Assembly (NCBI GenBank): GCA_004562915.1
Contig: SFQZ01000114.1
Coordinates: forward strand, 1 to 7,057
Reading direction: 5' to 3'
DNA: 7,057 nucleotides
Origin: a bacterium
GTDB lineage: Bacteria; Bacillota_A; Clostridia; Lachnospirales; Lachnospiraceae
Shown: positions 1 through 5,137 of the stretch, piece after piece
How positions within the stretch are numbered: the first letter of the stretch is position 1
How the letters are laid out: each line of letters starts with the position of its first letter
Program-made: the position numbers and the translations under genes
Notes under the pieces: generated by a model
Told to the model about the DNA's origin: nothing
The model's input: only the letters and a program-made list of their open reading frames with translations
The model's database searches: none

Positions 1-195
1 TGTTATTGGAAATTAAGTTACCGAAGAAAATTCATTAGAACGTTGTGGATGTTACCGATAATGGTTGTCTTAATTATATGTTTTTATATTACCTTTCAAT
101 CAATCTTGAAGACATGCATAATAGTCATTGTGCTGGGAATCTTGTTCTTAAGTCAAGCTATTTATAATTTTACAAAATGGAAAAATGAAAAATGA
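1..195 (+). CDS. C-terminal end of a small membrane protein (5' end outside window)
   Basis: The first frame is open from base 1 to a TGA at 193-195 and gives 64 residues with no start inside the window. The translation has a basic start (KLSYRRKFIR), a hydrophobic stretch at about residues 16-34 (LWMLPIMVVLIICFYITF), a short polar break (QSILKT), a second hydrophobic stretch at about residues 39-53, and a basic tail ending KWKNEK. This pattern predicts two membrane helices, but I do not recognise the family. It is A+T-rich compared with the mobilisation genes downstream, and a terminator-like hairpin follows at 264-302, so it is probably the end of a separate cargo transcription unit. It could be a piece of a larger transporter or immunity-type protein; the visible part does not decide this. 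Confidence 0.55.
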   Translation, partial: CYWKLSYRRKFIRTLWMLPIMVVLIICFYITFQSILKTCIIVIVLGILFLSQAIYNFTKWKNEK

Positions 196-263
196 ATTTT
201 CAGTTCAACAAAATGGGAAAGAAAATTCTGAAAATGATTTTGAAATTGAATAACGAGTAAGCC

Positions 264-302
264 AAAAGGCATCAACCGTAAAAAGTTGGTGTCTTTTGTT
301 TT
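264..302 (+). terminator. Intrinsic terminator after the membrane-protein gene
   Basis: AAAAGGCATCAAC (264-276) pairs along 13 bases with GTTGGTGTCTTTT (285-297), including two G-U pairs, around an 8-base loop. A T-rich tract follows (TTTTGTTTT, 294-302). It lies 69 bases after the stop of the upstream gene and probably ends that transcript. Confidence 0.75.
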
Positions 303-330
303 GCCCATTATTTTATTCAAAATGAAGGGC
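303..330. repeat. Imperfect inverted repeat between two terminators
   Basis: GCCCATTATTTT (303-314) and AAAATGAAGGGC (319-330) pair at 11 of 12 positions, one of them a wobble, around the loop ATTC. It starts directly after the U tract of the first terminator. It has no U tract of its own, so it is not a terminator. It may be part of an oriT or of a folded leader RNA; function is unknown. Confidence 0.45.
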
Positions 331-334
331 AGGG

Positions 335-376
335 AGCCGGTGTGAGTTATAAGACAGAATTCATACCGGCTTTTTT
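335..376 (+). terminator. Terminator-like hairpin upstream of the mobilisation operon
   Basis: AGCCGGTGTGA (335-345) pairs with TCATACCGGCT (361-371) over 11 bases with one G-U, around a 15-base loop, and is followed by six T residues (371-376). No gene lies between it and the previous terminator. Its position, 42 bases before the DUF3847-like start, fits either a second barrier to read-through or an attenuator in the leader of the mobilisation operon. A contribution of the inverted repeat to oriT is also possible. Confidence 0.65.
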
Positions 377-417
377 GTATCAGTCAATGAAACACAGGGA
401 AGGAGAAGACGAAGAAA

Positions 418-744
418 ATGAAAAATCTGAAGAAAGAACCAATGGAGAAACTGCAACAGGATTTAGAGCAGACGCAGTATAGAATTGAGGTGGAAGAACG
501 AAGAATGAATCTTGCGGAACAGCAGATGAAGATAGCAAAGAGAAAAGTGAGGAACCACAGGCTGATCGTTAAGGGAGCTGAATGGGAAAAGGTATTTCCG
601 AATACAGAGGTTCTATCGGATGAGGAGTTTAAATGGCTTTTGCGTAATCTTTCTGACAACAATGATGTGAGGAAAGTTGTGGAAGATGCGGTCAGTCATT
701 CTCAGTTTTACGCACAGAGGATGGCTTTCGGAGAGGAGGAGTAA
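418..744 (+). CDS. DUF3847-like small coiled-coil protein, probable relaxase accessory factor
   Basis: This 108-residue protein is highly charged. Residues about 5-50 form a predicted coiled coil rich in Glu, Gln, Lys and Arg (MEKLQQDLEQTQYRIEVEERR). A segment with the RNHRLIVKGA pattern follows, then LSDEEFKWLLRNL. That organisation, a coiled coil followed by a [KR]xHRLIxxGA element, matches my recollection of DUF3847 proteins, which are commonly encoded just before MobA/MobL relaxases in Firmicutes elements. I infer that it helps the relaxase at oriT, as MobC-type proteins do; no DNA-binding fold is directly visible. The start at 418 follows AAGGAG (400-405) at 12 bases, which is rather long; Met9 (442) is an alternative with a poorer Shine-Dalgarno match. 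Its TAA directly abuts the relaxase ATG, and its last codons carry that gene's ribosome binding site, so translation is probably coupled. Confidence 0.7.
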   Translation: MKNLKKEPMEKLQQDLEQTQYRIEVEERRMNLAEQQMKIAKRKVRNHRLIVKGAEWEKVFPNTEVLSDEEFKWLLRNLSDNNDVRKVVEDAVSHSQFYAQRMAFGEEE

Positions 745-2343
745 ATGTCGCTTTATCATTTTTCTGTAAAGCAGGTATCCAGAGGAAAAGGGCAGTCTGC
801 TGTCAACTCCGCAGCATATATTTCCGGGCAGAGGCTTTACAGTGAGTATTATGAGAAATGCCATGATTACACAAAAAAGCAGGGTGTGGTTTATACAGAA
901 ATTATGTTTCCTGATTATGTTCCGGAACGTTTTTCTAATCGCCAGACACTGTGGAATGAAGTGGAGTTTGCAGAAAAAGGAAAGCGGGCACAGCTTGCAT
1001 ATTCCTTTGATATTGCCCTGCAGAATGAGCTGACAATGGAGGAAAACATTCAGCTTGCAAAAGATTTTTGCAAAGAGCAGTTTGTAAGCAGGGGGATGAT
1101 CGTGGATATGGCAGTTCACGATGGTCTATCGGATGAATCGGAGATTGCAGATAATCCGCATTTTCATGTGTTGGTTCCCATTCGTCCGATAAAAGAGGAT
1201 GGGACGTGGGGAAAGAAACAAAAGCGGGAGTACAAACTGGATGAAGCCGGGAACCGTATCCGGGATAGTAATGGGAAATACATTTTTAATGCAGTTTCCA
1301 CTACCGGATGGAATTCACCAGAGCTTCTGGAGGAATGGAGAAAGGCATGGGCAGAGAAGGTTAATACAAAATTCCGGGAGAATGGTCTGGCAGCCAGGAT
1401 TGATCACCGGTCGTATGAAAAACAGGGGATAGAACTTATCCCGACCGTCCATGAGGGGTACGAAGTCCGGGCTATGGAGAAAAAAGGAATCCGTACTGTG
1501 GTAGGGGATTTGAACCGGGCAATCCGCAGGTTAAATGAAATCTGGATACAGATCAAGGAATCTCTTTCATGGGCGGTCACGTTCCGGCAGGAGGTCAGTG
1601 AGGAACTGTATCGCAGGAACAATCCGACAATCATCGACAGTCTTTTGGACTATTACGATAAACGTGATAAGGTGGCGGATACTTATCTGTATGGCAATAA
1701 AAAGGCACATCTTACCAATCTGAAGGAGTTTTCAGAGGCTGTCAATTACCTGACAGAAAACCAGATTACCACAGTGGAAGGCTTAAATGCAAAAATGGAA
1801 GAATTGCAAACGGTTGCCGACGGTATCCGGGCAGAGATAAAATCCAGGAGAACACAGATATCCCAGTGCGGGGAGCTTCTGGATTATGACCGGAAGATGA
1901 AAAAGATACAGCCTGTGATGGACAAGTACAATAAGATTTTTTTTAAAGGAATGAAGCAGAAATATTATGCAGAACACAAGAAGGAGATTGATCTGTACCG
2001 GATGTGCGAGAGAAGGCTGAAGCCATACCGGAATGATAAAGGGGAGCTGCCCCTGTCAGAATGGAAGGAGAAACAGACAGAACTTTCCCAGTTAAACCAA
2101 ATTTCGGATTCTGACCTTACACCCTATGCAGAGGAGCTGAAAATGGTGAAAAAAGTACGCAAGTGTATAGATATTATGCTGGATGATAAAGTACAAATTC
2201 CAGCTGATGGTACTGGGCGGGCAGAAAAAGAAAAGCCGTCCATCCTGCAAAAATTGAACCGGAATAAAGAAACAATCCGGAAAGCGGAGGAAGAAAAAAC
2301 GGCAGCAAAGAACAAAATAAAGAGAAGTGATATCAGTCTTTAA
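745..2343 (+). CDS. MobA/MobL family (MOBQ-type) conjugative relaxase
   Basis: This 532-residue relaxase would nick one strand at oriT, stay covalently attached through a tyrosine and start mobilisation. The N-terminal domain (about 1-255) shows all the family hallmarks: MSLYHFSVK at the start, GQSAVNSAAY with Tyr25 at the same position as the catalytic Tyr25 of RSF1010 MobA, and the metal-binding histidine motif NPHFHV (His139, His141), with His125 in AVHD. After these come DGTWG, the ridge WNSPELLEEWRKAWAEKVN, and the late signature IDHRSYEKQGIELIPTVHEG (residues 219-238). Residues about 260-520 are helical and charged, probably coiled coil; RSF1010 MobA instead carries a primase there, which is absent here. 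The ATG is preceded by GGAGAGGAGG in the end of the previous gene. The stop precedes the next gene's ATG by 13 bases. No type IV secretion genes lie in the element part of the window, so transfer would need a helper system. Confidence 0.93.
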   Translation: MSLYHFSVKQVSRGKGQSAVNSAAYISGQRLYSEYYEKCHDYTKKQGVVYTEIMFPDYVPERFSNRQTLWNEVEFAEKGKRAQLAYSFDIALQNELTMEENIQLAKDFCKEQFVSRGMIVDMAVHDGLSDESEIADNPHFHVLVPIRPIKEDGTWGKKQKREYKLDEAGNRIRDSNGKYIFNAVSTTGWNSPELLEEWRKAWAEKVNTKFRENGLAARIDHRSYEKQGIELIPTVHEGYEVRAMEKKGIRTVVGDLNRAIRRLNEIWIQIKESLSWAVTFRQEVSEELYRRNNPTIIDSLLDYYDKRDKVADTYLYGNKKAHLTNLKEFSEAVNYLTENQITTVEGLNAKMEELQTVADGIRAEIKSRRTQISQCGELLDYDRKMKKIQPVMDKYNKIFFKGMKQKYYAEHKKEIDLYRMCERRLKPYRNDKGELPLSEWKEKQTELSQLNQISDSDLTPYAEELKMVKKVRKCIDIMLDDKVQIPADGTGRAEKEKPSILQKLNRNKETIRKAEEEKTAAKNKIKRSDISL

Positions 2344-2356
2344 GGAGGAATGATAG

Positions 2357-4270
2357 ATGCAGTATTCAGAAGAACAGGTCAGGCGGGCAAAATCCACTGA
2401 CCTTGTTTTATTTTTACAGTCACAGGGAGAGAAATTAGTAAAGAGCGGAAAAGAATACCGCTGGATGGCGCATGACAGTATTACCGTTCGTGGAAACTGC
2501 TGGTTCCGCCATAGCCGGGGAATGGGAGGCGGTCCGATTGATTTTGTAATGGAATTTTACGGGCTGAACTTTCCGGATGCAGTAAAGAAATTGCTCGGGG
2601 AAGAAGGAAAAGAAAGGCGGGAGGCGAAGGATGCCCCATATCAGGGCATCCCCGCCCCTTCGCCTGAGTTCCGTCTCCCAAAGAGGAATAGCAATGAAAA
2701 CAGGATTATGAAATACCTGACAGAAGAAAGAGCACTGAACGAAAAGCTTGTGCAGCACTTTATTGACAGCGGTGGAATTTATGAGGATGAAAAAAATCAT
2801 AATGTTGTTTTTGTTGGGAAGGATTTGTCCGGTATTCCACGATATGCTCACGTCAGAGGAACTGGCGAAGGACGGTTTCGGGGAGAGGTTGCCGGTTCTG
2901 AGAAAGCGTATGGTTTCTGCCATCGGGGAACGGATAGTCAGCTTTTTGTATTTGAAGCTCCCATTGATCTTCTTTCTTTTATCCAGTTATTTCCAAAAGA
3001 TTGGGAGCAGAGAAGCTATCTGAGTCTGGGCGGCACATCAGATCGGGCACTGACAGCTTTTCTTTCTGCCAGCCCCCAGATCACTTCTGTCTTTCTTTGC
3101 CTTGATAATGACAAGGCAGGGAATGAAGCATGTGAACATCTGGCTGAGTCAGCTCAAAAGTGTGAACGAATTATGCGCTTAAAACCATTGTTAAAGGATT
3201 GGAATGAAATTGTCTGCCAGAAAGATAATTTTCAGAAATCAAATCCAATTGCAGAAACAATCGTCATGAAAGCACCGGAAGAAGAACAGAAAGTCCCCAT
3301 GATTTATTACCGAGATGTAGAAGCAACGGATGTGGAATGGCTCTGGTTTCCTTATATTCCTTTTGGAAAATTGACGATTATACAGGGAAATCCCGGAGAA
3401 GGAAAGACGTATTTCTCCATGAAGCTGATCGCAGCCTGCACAAACCGGAGATACCTGCCGAACATGGAGGAGATAGAGCCGTTTAATGTAATTTACCAGA
3501 CCGCAGAAGACGGGATGGGGGATACCATCAAGCCAAGACTTGTGGAATCGGGAGCAGACCTTGCTCGTGTGATGGTCATTGATGATGAGGAAGAAGCACT
3601 GACCTTAGCAGATGGGCGGATTGAGAAAGCCATTAACCAGAACCATGTGCGTTTACTGATTCTTGATCCGGTACAGGCTTTTATCGGTGCAGATGTGGAT
3701 ATGAATCGGGCGAATGAAGTCCGGCCAATCTTCCGGAAGCTGGGCATGATTGCAGAGCGCACCGGCTGTGCTATTGTACTAATCGGACATCTGAACAAAT
3801 CCAGTGGCACACAGAGTACCTACCGGGGGCTGGGCTCCATTGACATTATGGCGGCAGTCAGAAGCCTTCTATTTATTGGAAAAGTCAGAAAAGACCCGAC
3901 TACAAGAGTCCTGATCCATGAAAAAAGCTCCCTTGCTCCGCCGGGGGAAACGCTGGCGTTTAAGCTGGGAGATGAAGGTGGTTTCCGATGGATAGGGGGT
4001 TATGATATCAATGCTGATGACCTGTTAAATGGAAAAGAGGGAAGGCAGGTAGAGACGAAGCTGGAACGTGGAACAAAGCTGATGGAAGAACTTCTGGCAG
4101 ATGGGAAGGAAGTTACTATCCAGGAAATGGATACTCTGGCGAAAAAGCAGGATATTTCTTCCCGTACCATGCGTGAAGTGAGGAGCCGGATGAAGGAAAA
4201 ACTGGAATACGGTACAAATAGTGAGAAAGAAAACACTGTCAAATTTAAGAAGCAGGCGGCAGGATTTTAA
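2357..4270 (+). CDS. DUF3991-TOPRIM primase fused to a RepA-like AAA helicase
   Basis: This 637-residue protein combines two activities. Residues about 5-85 look like the DUF3991 / CHC2-like N-terminal module (AKSTDLVLFLQSQGEKL, then HSRGMGGGPIDFVMEFYG), but without a clear zinc-binding cysteine set. Residues about 150-290 form a TOPRIM domain: FVFEAPID with acidic Glu200, LSLGGT, CLDNDKAG with Asp250 and Asp252, and the closing KDWNE. Residues about 335-550 are an AAA_25/RepA-type hexameric helicase: Walker A GNPGEGKT (344-351), Walker B LLILD (Asp437), IVLIGHLNK and YRGLGSIDIMAAVRS. The C-terminus (about 575-620) resembles a small helix-turn-helix (KKQDISSRTMREVRSRM). It probably unwinds and primes element DNA during replication or after transfer. 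GGAGG at 2344-2348 lies 8 bases before the ATG, in the relaxase operon. In many related elements, as I recall, primase and ATPase are separate genes, so the fusion is notable. Confidence 0.88.
   Translation: MQYSEEQVRRAKSTDLVLFLQSQGEKLVKSGKEYRWMAHDSITVRGNCWFRHSRGMGGGPIDFVMEFYGLNFPDAVKKLLGEEGKERREAKDAPYQGIPAPSPEFRLPKRNSNENRIMKYLTEERALNEKLVQHFIDSGGIYEDEKNHNVVFVGKDLSGIPRYAHVRGTGEGRFRGEVAGSEKAYGFCHRGTDSQLFVFEAPIDLLSFIQLFPKDWEQRSYLSLGGTSDRALTAFLSASPQITSVFLCLDNDKAGNEACEHLAESAQKCERIMRLKPLLKDWNEIVCQKDNFQKSNPIAETIVMKAPEEEQKVPMIYYRDVEATDVEWLWFPYIPFGKLTIIQGNPGEGKTYFSMKLIAACTNRRYLPNMEEIEPFNVIYQTAEDGMGDTIKPRLVESGADLARVMVIDDEEEALTLADGRIEKAINQNHVRLLILDPVQAFIGADVDMNRANEVRPIFRKLGMIAERTGCAIVLIGHLNKSSGTQSTYRGLGSIDIMAAVRSLLFIGKVRKDPTTRVLIHEKSSLAPPGETLAFKLGDEGGFRWIGGYDINADDLLNGKEGRQVETKLERGTKLMEELLADGKEVTIQEMDTLAKKQDISSRTMREVRSRMKEKLEYGTNSEKENTVKFKKQAAGF
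2616..2665. repeat. Interleaved GC-rich inverted repeats inside the primase-helicase gene
   Basis: Three complementary pairs crowd into 50 bases: A, GGCGGG (2616-2621) with CCCGCC (2651-2656); B, AGGCGAAGG (2622-2630) with CCTTCGCCT (2657-2665); and C, ATGCCC (2631-2636) with GGGCAT (2644-2649). The order is A-B-C-C'-A'-B', so A and B cannot both pair in a simple nested hairpin. C plus B gives 15 pairs with a 7-base bulge; C plus A gives 12 pairs with a large bulge. The segment encodes residues about 87-103, a linker between the DUF3991-like and TOPRIM regions. Confidence 0.6.
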
Positions 4271-4301
4271 CTGATGCAGGCAGTTTCTATAGATACCCTG
4301 T

Positions 4302-4322
4302 CTGCCGCCTGCCGTCTGCCGG
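4302..4322. repeat. Three tandem heptamers, CTGCCGN
   Basis: CTGCCGC, CTGCCGT and CTGCCGG lie head to tail just after the primase-helicase stop. GCAGGCAG at 4276-4283 is partly complementary and could fold onto them. No U tract follows, so this is not an intrinsic terminator. The rest of 4271-4389 shows no gene or other signal I can support. Confidence 0.5.
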
Positions 4323-4389
4323 CAAAAGAATTCACGTTGCAGATTAGATAGAATATGGTTGGTTTTTGGATAAAAATGGCAGATGGTAA

Positions 4390-4418
4390 TTGAAAACATT
4401 GGATATTGATGGTATGAT
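4390..4418 (+). promoter_or_regulatory. Sigma-A type promoter of the holin-like toxin
   Basis: TTGAAA (4390-4395) and TATGAT (4413-4418) are separated by 17 bases, each one mismatch from consensus for the housekeeping sigma factor. The start of transcription is expected at about 4425, giving the toxin mRNA a leader of about 110 bases. Confidence 0.75.
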
Positions 4419-4419
4419 G

Positions 4420-4445
4420 CTTCCATGGCAGAAATGCCATGGAAG
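4420..4445. repeat. Perfect 11-bp inverted repeat at the toxin transcription start
   Basis: CTTCCATGGCA (4420-4430) and TGCCATGGAAG (4435-4445) are perfect complements around GAAA. The repeat begins one base after the -10 element. It could be a repressor operator on DNA. It could also form a 5' stem-loop of the mRNA with a stable GNRA-type tetraloop, but only the inner 6-7 base pairs would be transcribed if the start is at about 4425. Confidence 0.7.
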
Positions 4446-4467
4446 AGTTACCCATGACGGGGTGGTA

Positions 4468-4526
4468 GCCTCCCGAGCCTTACAGAACGAAGCCTTTATG
4501 GTGACGGAATAAACAGGAAGGGAGGT
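4468..4526 (+). promoter_or_regulatory. Toxin mRNA leader with anti-Shine-Dalgarno pairing
   Basis: GCCTCCC (4468-4474) can pair along seven bases with GGGAGGT (4520-4526), which holds the toxin ribosome binding site; the ATG is at 4535. Folding would hide the site and restrain toxin translation, as is known for several type I toxin mRNAs. AGCCT occurs three times in the leader (4467, 4476, 4491). The pairing is visible in the sequence; the regulatory effect is inferred. Confidence 0.55.
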
Positions 4527-4534
4527 GCGTGATT

Positions 4535-4651
4535 ATGACAGCATATGAGATTTTATCTCTTGTTATTGGCATATTAACTTTGTTGATTGCCTTTGGCAGC
4601 TTGATTGTTGCGTTTCTTGCCTTTCTCGACAGAAAGCACAAGAAGAAATAA
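4535..4651 (+). CDS. Holin-like small membrane toxin of a type I toxin-antitoxin pair
   Basis: This 38-residue protein starts MTAYEILSLVIGILTL, has a single hydrophobic helix at about residues 5-31 and ends in the basic tail LDRKHKKK. The MTxYExLSLxIxFGxLIVAxL pattern is that of the putative holin-like toxin family (Pfam Hol_Tox), small peptides that act at the cytoplasmic membrane and include type I toxin-antitoxin toxins. GGGAGGTG lies 8 bases before the ATG. The gene has its own promoter and a long structured leader, and the end of a convergent antisense RNA touches its stop codon (TAA, 4649-4651). These features separate it from the preceding operon and indicate post-transcriptional control. 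Its likely job is post-segregational stabilisation of the element. A phage-holin function is unlikely, since no lysis or phage genes are present. Confidence 0.85.
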   Translation: MTAYEILSLVIGILTLLIAFGSLIVAFLAFLDRKHKKK

Positions 4652-4684
4652 AAAAAGCCTATCCTGTCGGCCCACAGGATAGGC
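4650..4684 (-). terminator. Intrinsic terminator of the antisense RNA
   Basis: GCCTATCCTGT (4657-4667) and ACAGGATAGGC (4674-4684) form a perfect 11-bp stem with a 6-base loop. On the minus strand the stem is followed by seven U residues (complement of 4650-4656). On the plus strand no U tract follows, so it works for leftward transcription only. Confidence 0.82.
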
Positions 4685-4712
4685 GGTGTCCGTAAGGACA
4701 AAGTTCCATCTC

Positions 4713-4744
4713 GAGAGGCATCCACTTTGGAGTGGGTGCTCTTT
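4713..4744 (+). terminator. Probable terminator of the toxin mRNA
   Basis: GCATCCACT (4718-4726) pairs with AGTGGGTGC (4731-4739), nine pairs with one G-U, around the loop TTGG. The stem can extend outward through GAGAG/CTCTTT with one bulge. The tail TCTTTCTATAT is T-rich but not a pure run. The hairpin ends the toxin transcript within the start of the antisense RNA gene. Confidence 0.6.
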
Positions 4745-4752
4745 CTATATCT

Positions 4753-4781
4753 AATGTACCACCAATCTGGATTTTTATCAA
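4753..4781 (-). promoter_or_regulatory. Sigma-A type promoter of the antisense RNA
   Basis: Read on the minus strand, TTGATA (complement of 4776-4781) and TACATT (complement of 4753-4758) are separated by 17 bases. This predicts a start at about 4746 and places the terminator about 97 bases downstream. Confidence 0.7.
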
Positions 4782-4793
4782 TAAAAAATCAGA
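4766..4793. repeat. AT-rich imperfect palindrome over the antisense -35 element
   Basis: The arms 4766-4778 (TCTGGATTTTTAT) and 4781-4793 (ATAAAAAATCAGA) match at 11 of 13 positions around CA. The antisense -35 hexamer (4776-4781) spans the centre, so a protein bound here would block that promoter. The motif ATCTGGATTT in its left half recurs at 4818-4827. Confidence 0.5.
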
Positions 4794-4809
4794 AATTCAT
4801 GATATTTTC

Positions 4810-4829
4810 ATAAATCCATCTGGATTTAT
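4810..4829. repeat. Perfect 9-bp palindrome upstream of the recombinase operon
   Basis: ATAAATCCA (4810-4818) and TGGATTTAT (4821-4829) are perfect complements around TC. It shares ATCTGGATTT with the palindrome at 4766-4793; the two copies are 53 bases apart. No U tract follows. Size and symmetry suit an operator for a dimeric regulator; no candidate regulator gene is clear in this window. Confidence 0.55.
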
Positions 4830-4862
4830 TGGACAACAAAACTAAATATGGGATCAGAAAGC

Positions 4863-4902
4863 GAGCAGTTATTCTATGAAAAATGGATTAGCTGCTTTTT
4901 TT
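4863..4902 (+). terminator. Terminator-like hairpin before the 60-aa gene
   Basis: AGCAGTTA (4864-4871) pairs with TAGCTGCT (4889-4896), eight pairs with one G-U, extended by three more after a mismatch, and ends in seven T residues (4896-4902). It stands 24 bases before the ATG at 4927. It could stop read-through from the toxin locus, or attenuate the recombinase operon if that promoter lies upstream. Confidence 0.6.
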
Positions 4903-4926
4903 ATTGCAGAAATTGGAGGGGACATT

Positions 4927-5109
4927 ATGGCGAAAAAGAAGAAAGAGATTCATGTTCGTGTACGTTTTGAGGGGGAGCGTGAAGCTTCCGATGTATTTAT
5001 GGGGCTGTTGGCAGATAAAATAAGACACACAAAAAAAAAAGATAATCTTGCAAAAACGACAGATATAGATTATAATGAACATGAGTTCAGTAATCTGAAA
5101 TCTGCGTAG
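4927..5109 (+). CDS. Small basic protein upstream of the recombinase, possibly TnpW-like
   Basis: This 60-residue protein starts MAKKKKEIHVRVRFEGEREA, probably a beta strand after a lysine-rich start, and continues with a helix (ASDVFMGLLADKI) and a polar tail. I do not recognise it securely. A short beta strand followed by a helix containing ADxxxxLL recalls the TnpW-type proteins found beside large serine recombinases in Tn4451-like elements, but the similarity is only general. The start at 4927 is chosen because GGAGGGG (4915-4921) lies 5 bases before it. An in-frame ATG at 4876 would add 17 residues, but it sits in a terminator-like hairpin and lacks a ribosome binding site. The stop is 28 bases before the recombinase, so the two are probably cotranscribed, and it may help excision or regulate the recombinase. 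It contains a run of ten A (5031-5040). Confidence 0.65.
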   Translation: MAKKKKEIHVRVRFEGEREASDVFMGLLADKIRHTKKKDNLAKTTDIDYNEHEFSNLKSA

Positions 5110-5137
5110 GGTATGCAGTTACGGAGGTTCAACGATT

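Larger units (their letters stand above)
4650..4746 (-). ncRNA. Predicted antisense RNA antitoxin, convergent to the toxin gene
   Basis: On the minus strand a consensus promoter (4753-4781) is followed by about 97 bases and an intrinsic terminator ending at 4650. The predicted RNA would fold into three hairpins: the complement of the toxin mRNA terminator (4718-4739), a small stem TGTCC/GGACA (4687-4691 with 4696-4700), and its own terminator stem. It holds no reading frame with a ribosome binding site. It is fully complementary to the toxin mRNA 3' untranslated region. This tail-to-tail layout resembles txpA-RatA of Bacillus subtilis, where pairing leads to RNase III cleavage. The mRNA terminator loop UUGG (4727-4730) fits the YUNR U-turn consensus often used for the first kissing contact. 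Promoter, length and end are predictions from sequence. Confidence 0.72.

Noticed and set aside
286..314. Possible promoter TTGGTG-17-TATTTT for the mobilisation operon
   Set aside because: Weak match to both hexamers and it overlaps the first terminator stem, so I do not annotate it.
341..353. GTGTGAGTTAT resembles the MOBV nic region (TAGTGTG/TTA)
   Set aside because: The relaxase here is MOBQ-type, the match has an insertion, and it is explained by the hairpin at 335-371.
387..482. 31-codon ORF overlapping the DUF3847-like start in another frame
   Set aside because: No ribosome binding site, highly biased composition, and it is a shadow of the real gene.
613..1119. Minus-strand 168-codon ORF opposite the DUF3847-like and relaxase genes
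   Set aside because: Its sequence is rich in Cys, His, Leu and Phe as expected from antisense of these genes, with no recognisable domain, and the plus-strand genes are secure.
4425..4457. Mini-ORF MAEMPWKSYP beginning at the predicted toxin mRNA start
   Set aside because: It has no ribosome binding site and its ATGs are part of the palindrome; a leaderless peptide cannot be supported from sequence alone.
4480..4725. Minus-strand 81-codon ORF across the toxin gene
   Set aside because: It is the antisense shadow of the toxin and its 3' region, without a ribosome binding site; the minus-strand signal there is better explained as a short antisense RNA.
4876..4926. Upstream in-frame start for the 60-aa gene, adding 17 residues
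   Set aside because: The codon lies inside a terminator-like hairpin and lacks a ribosome binding site, while ATG 4927 follows GGAGGGG at good spacing.
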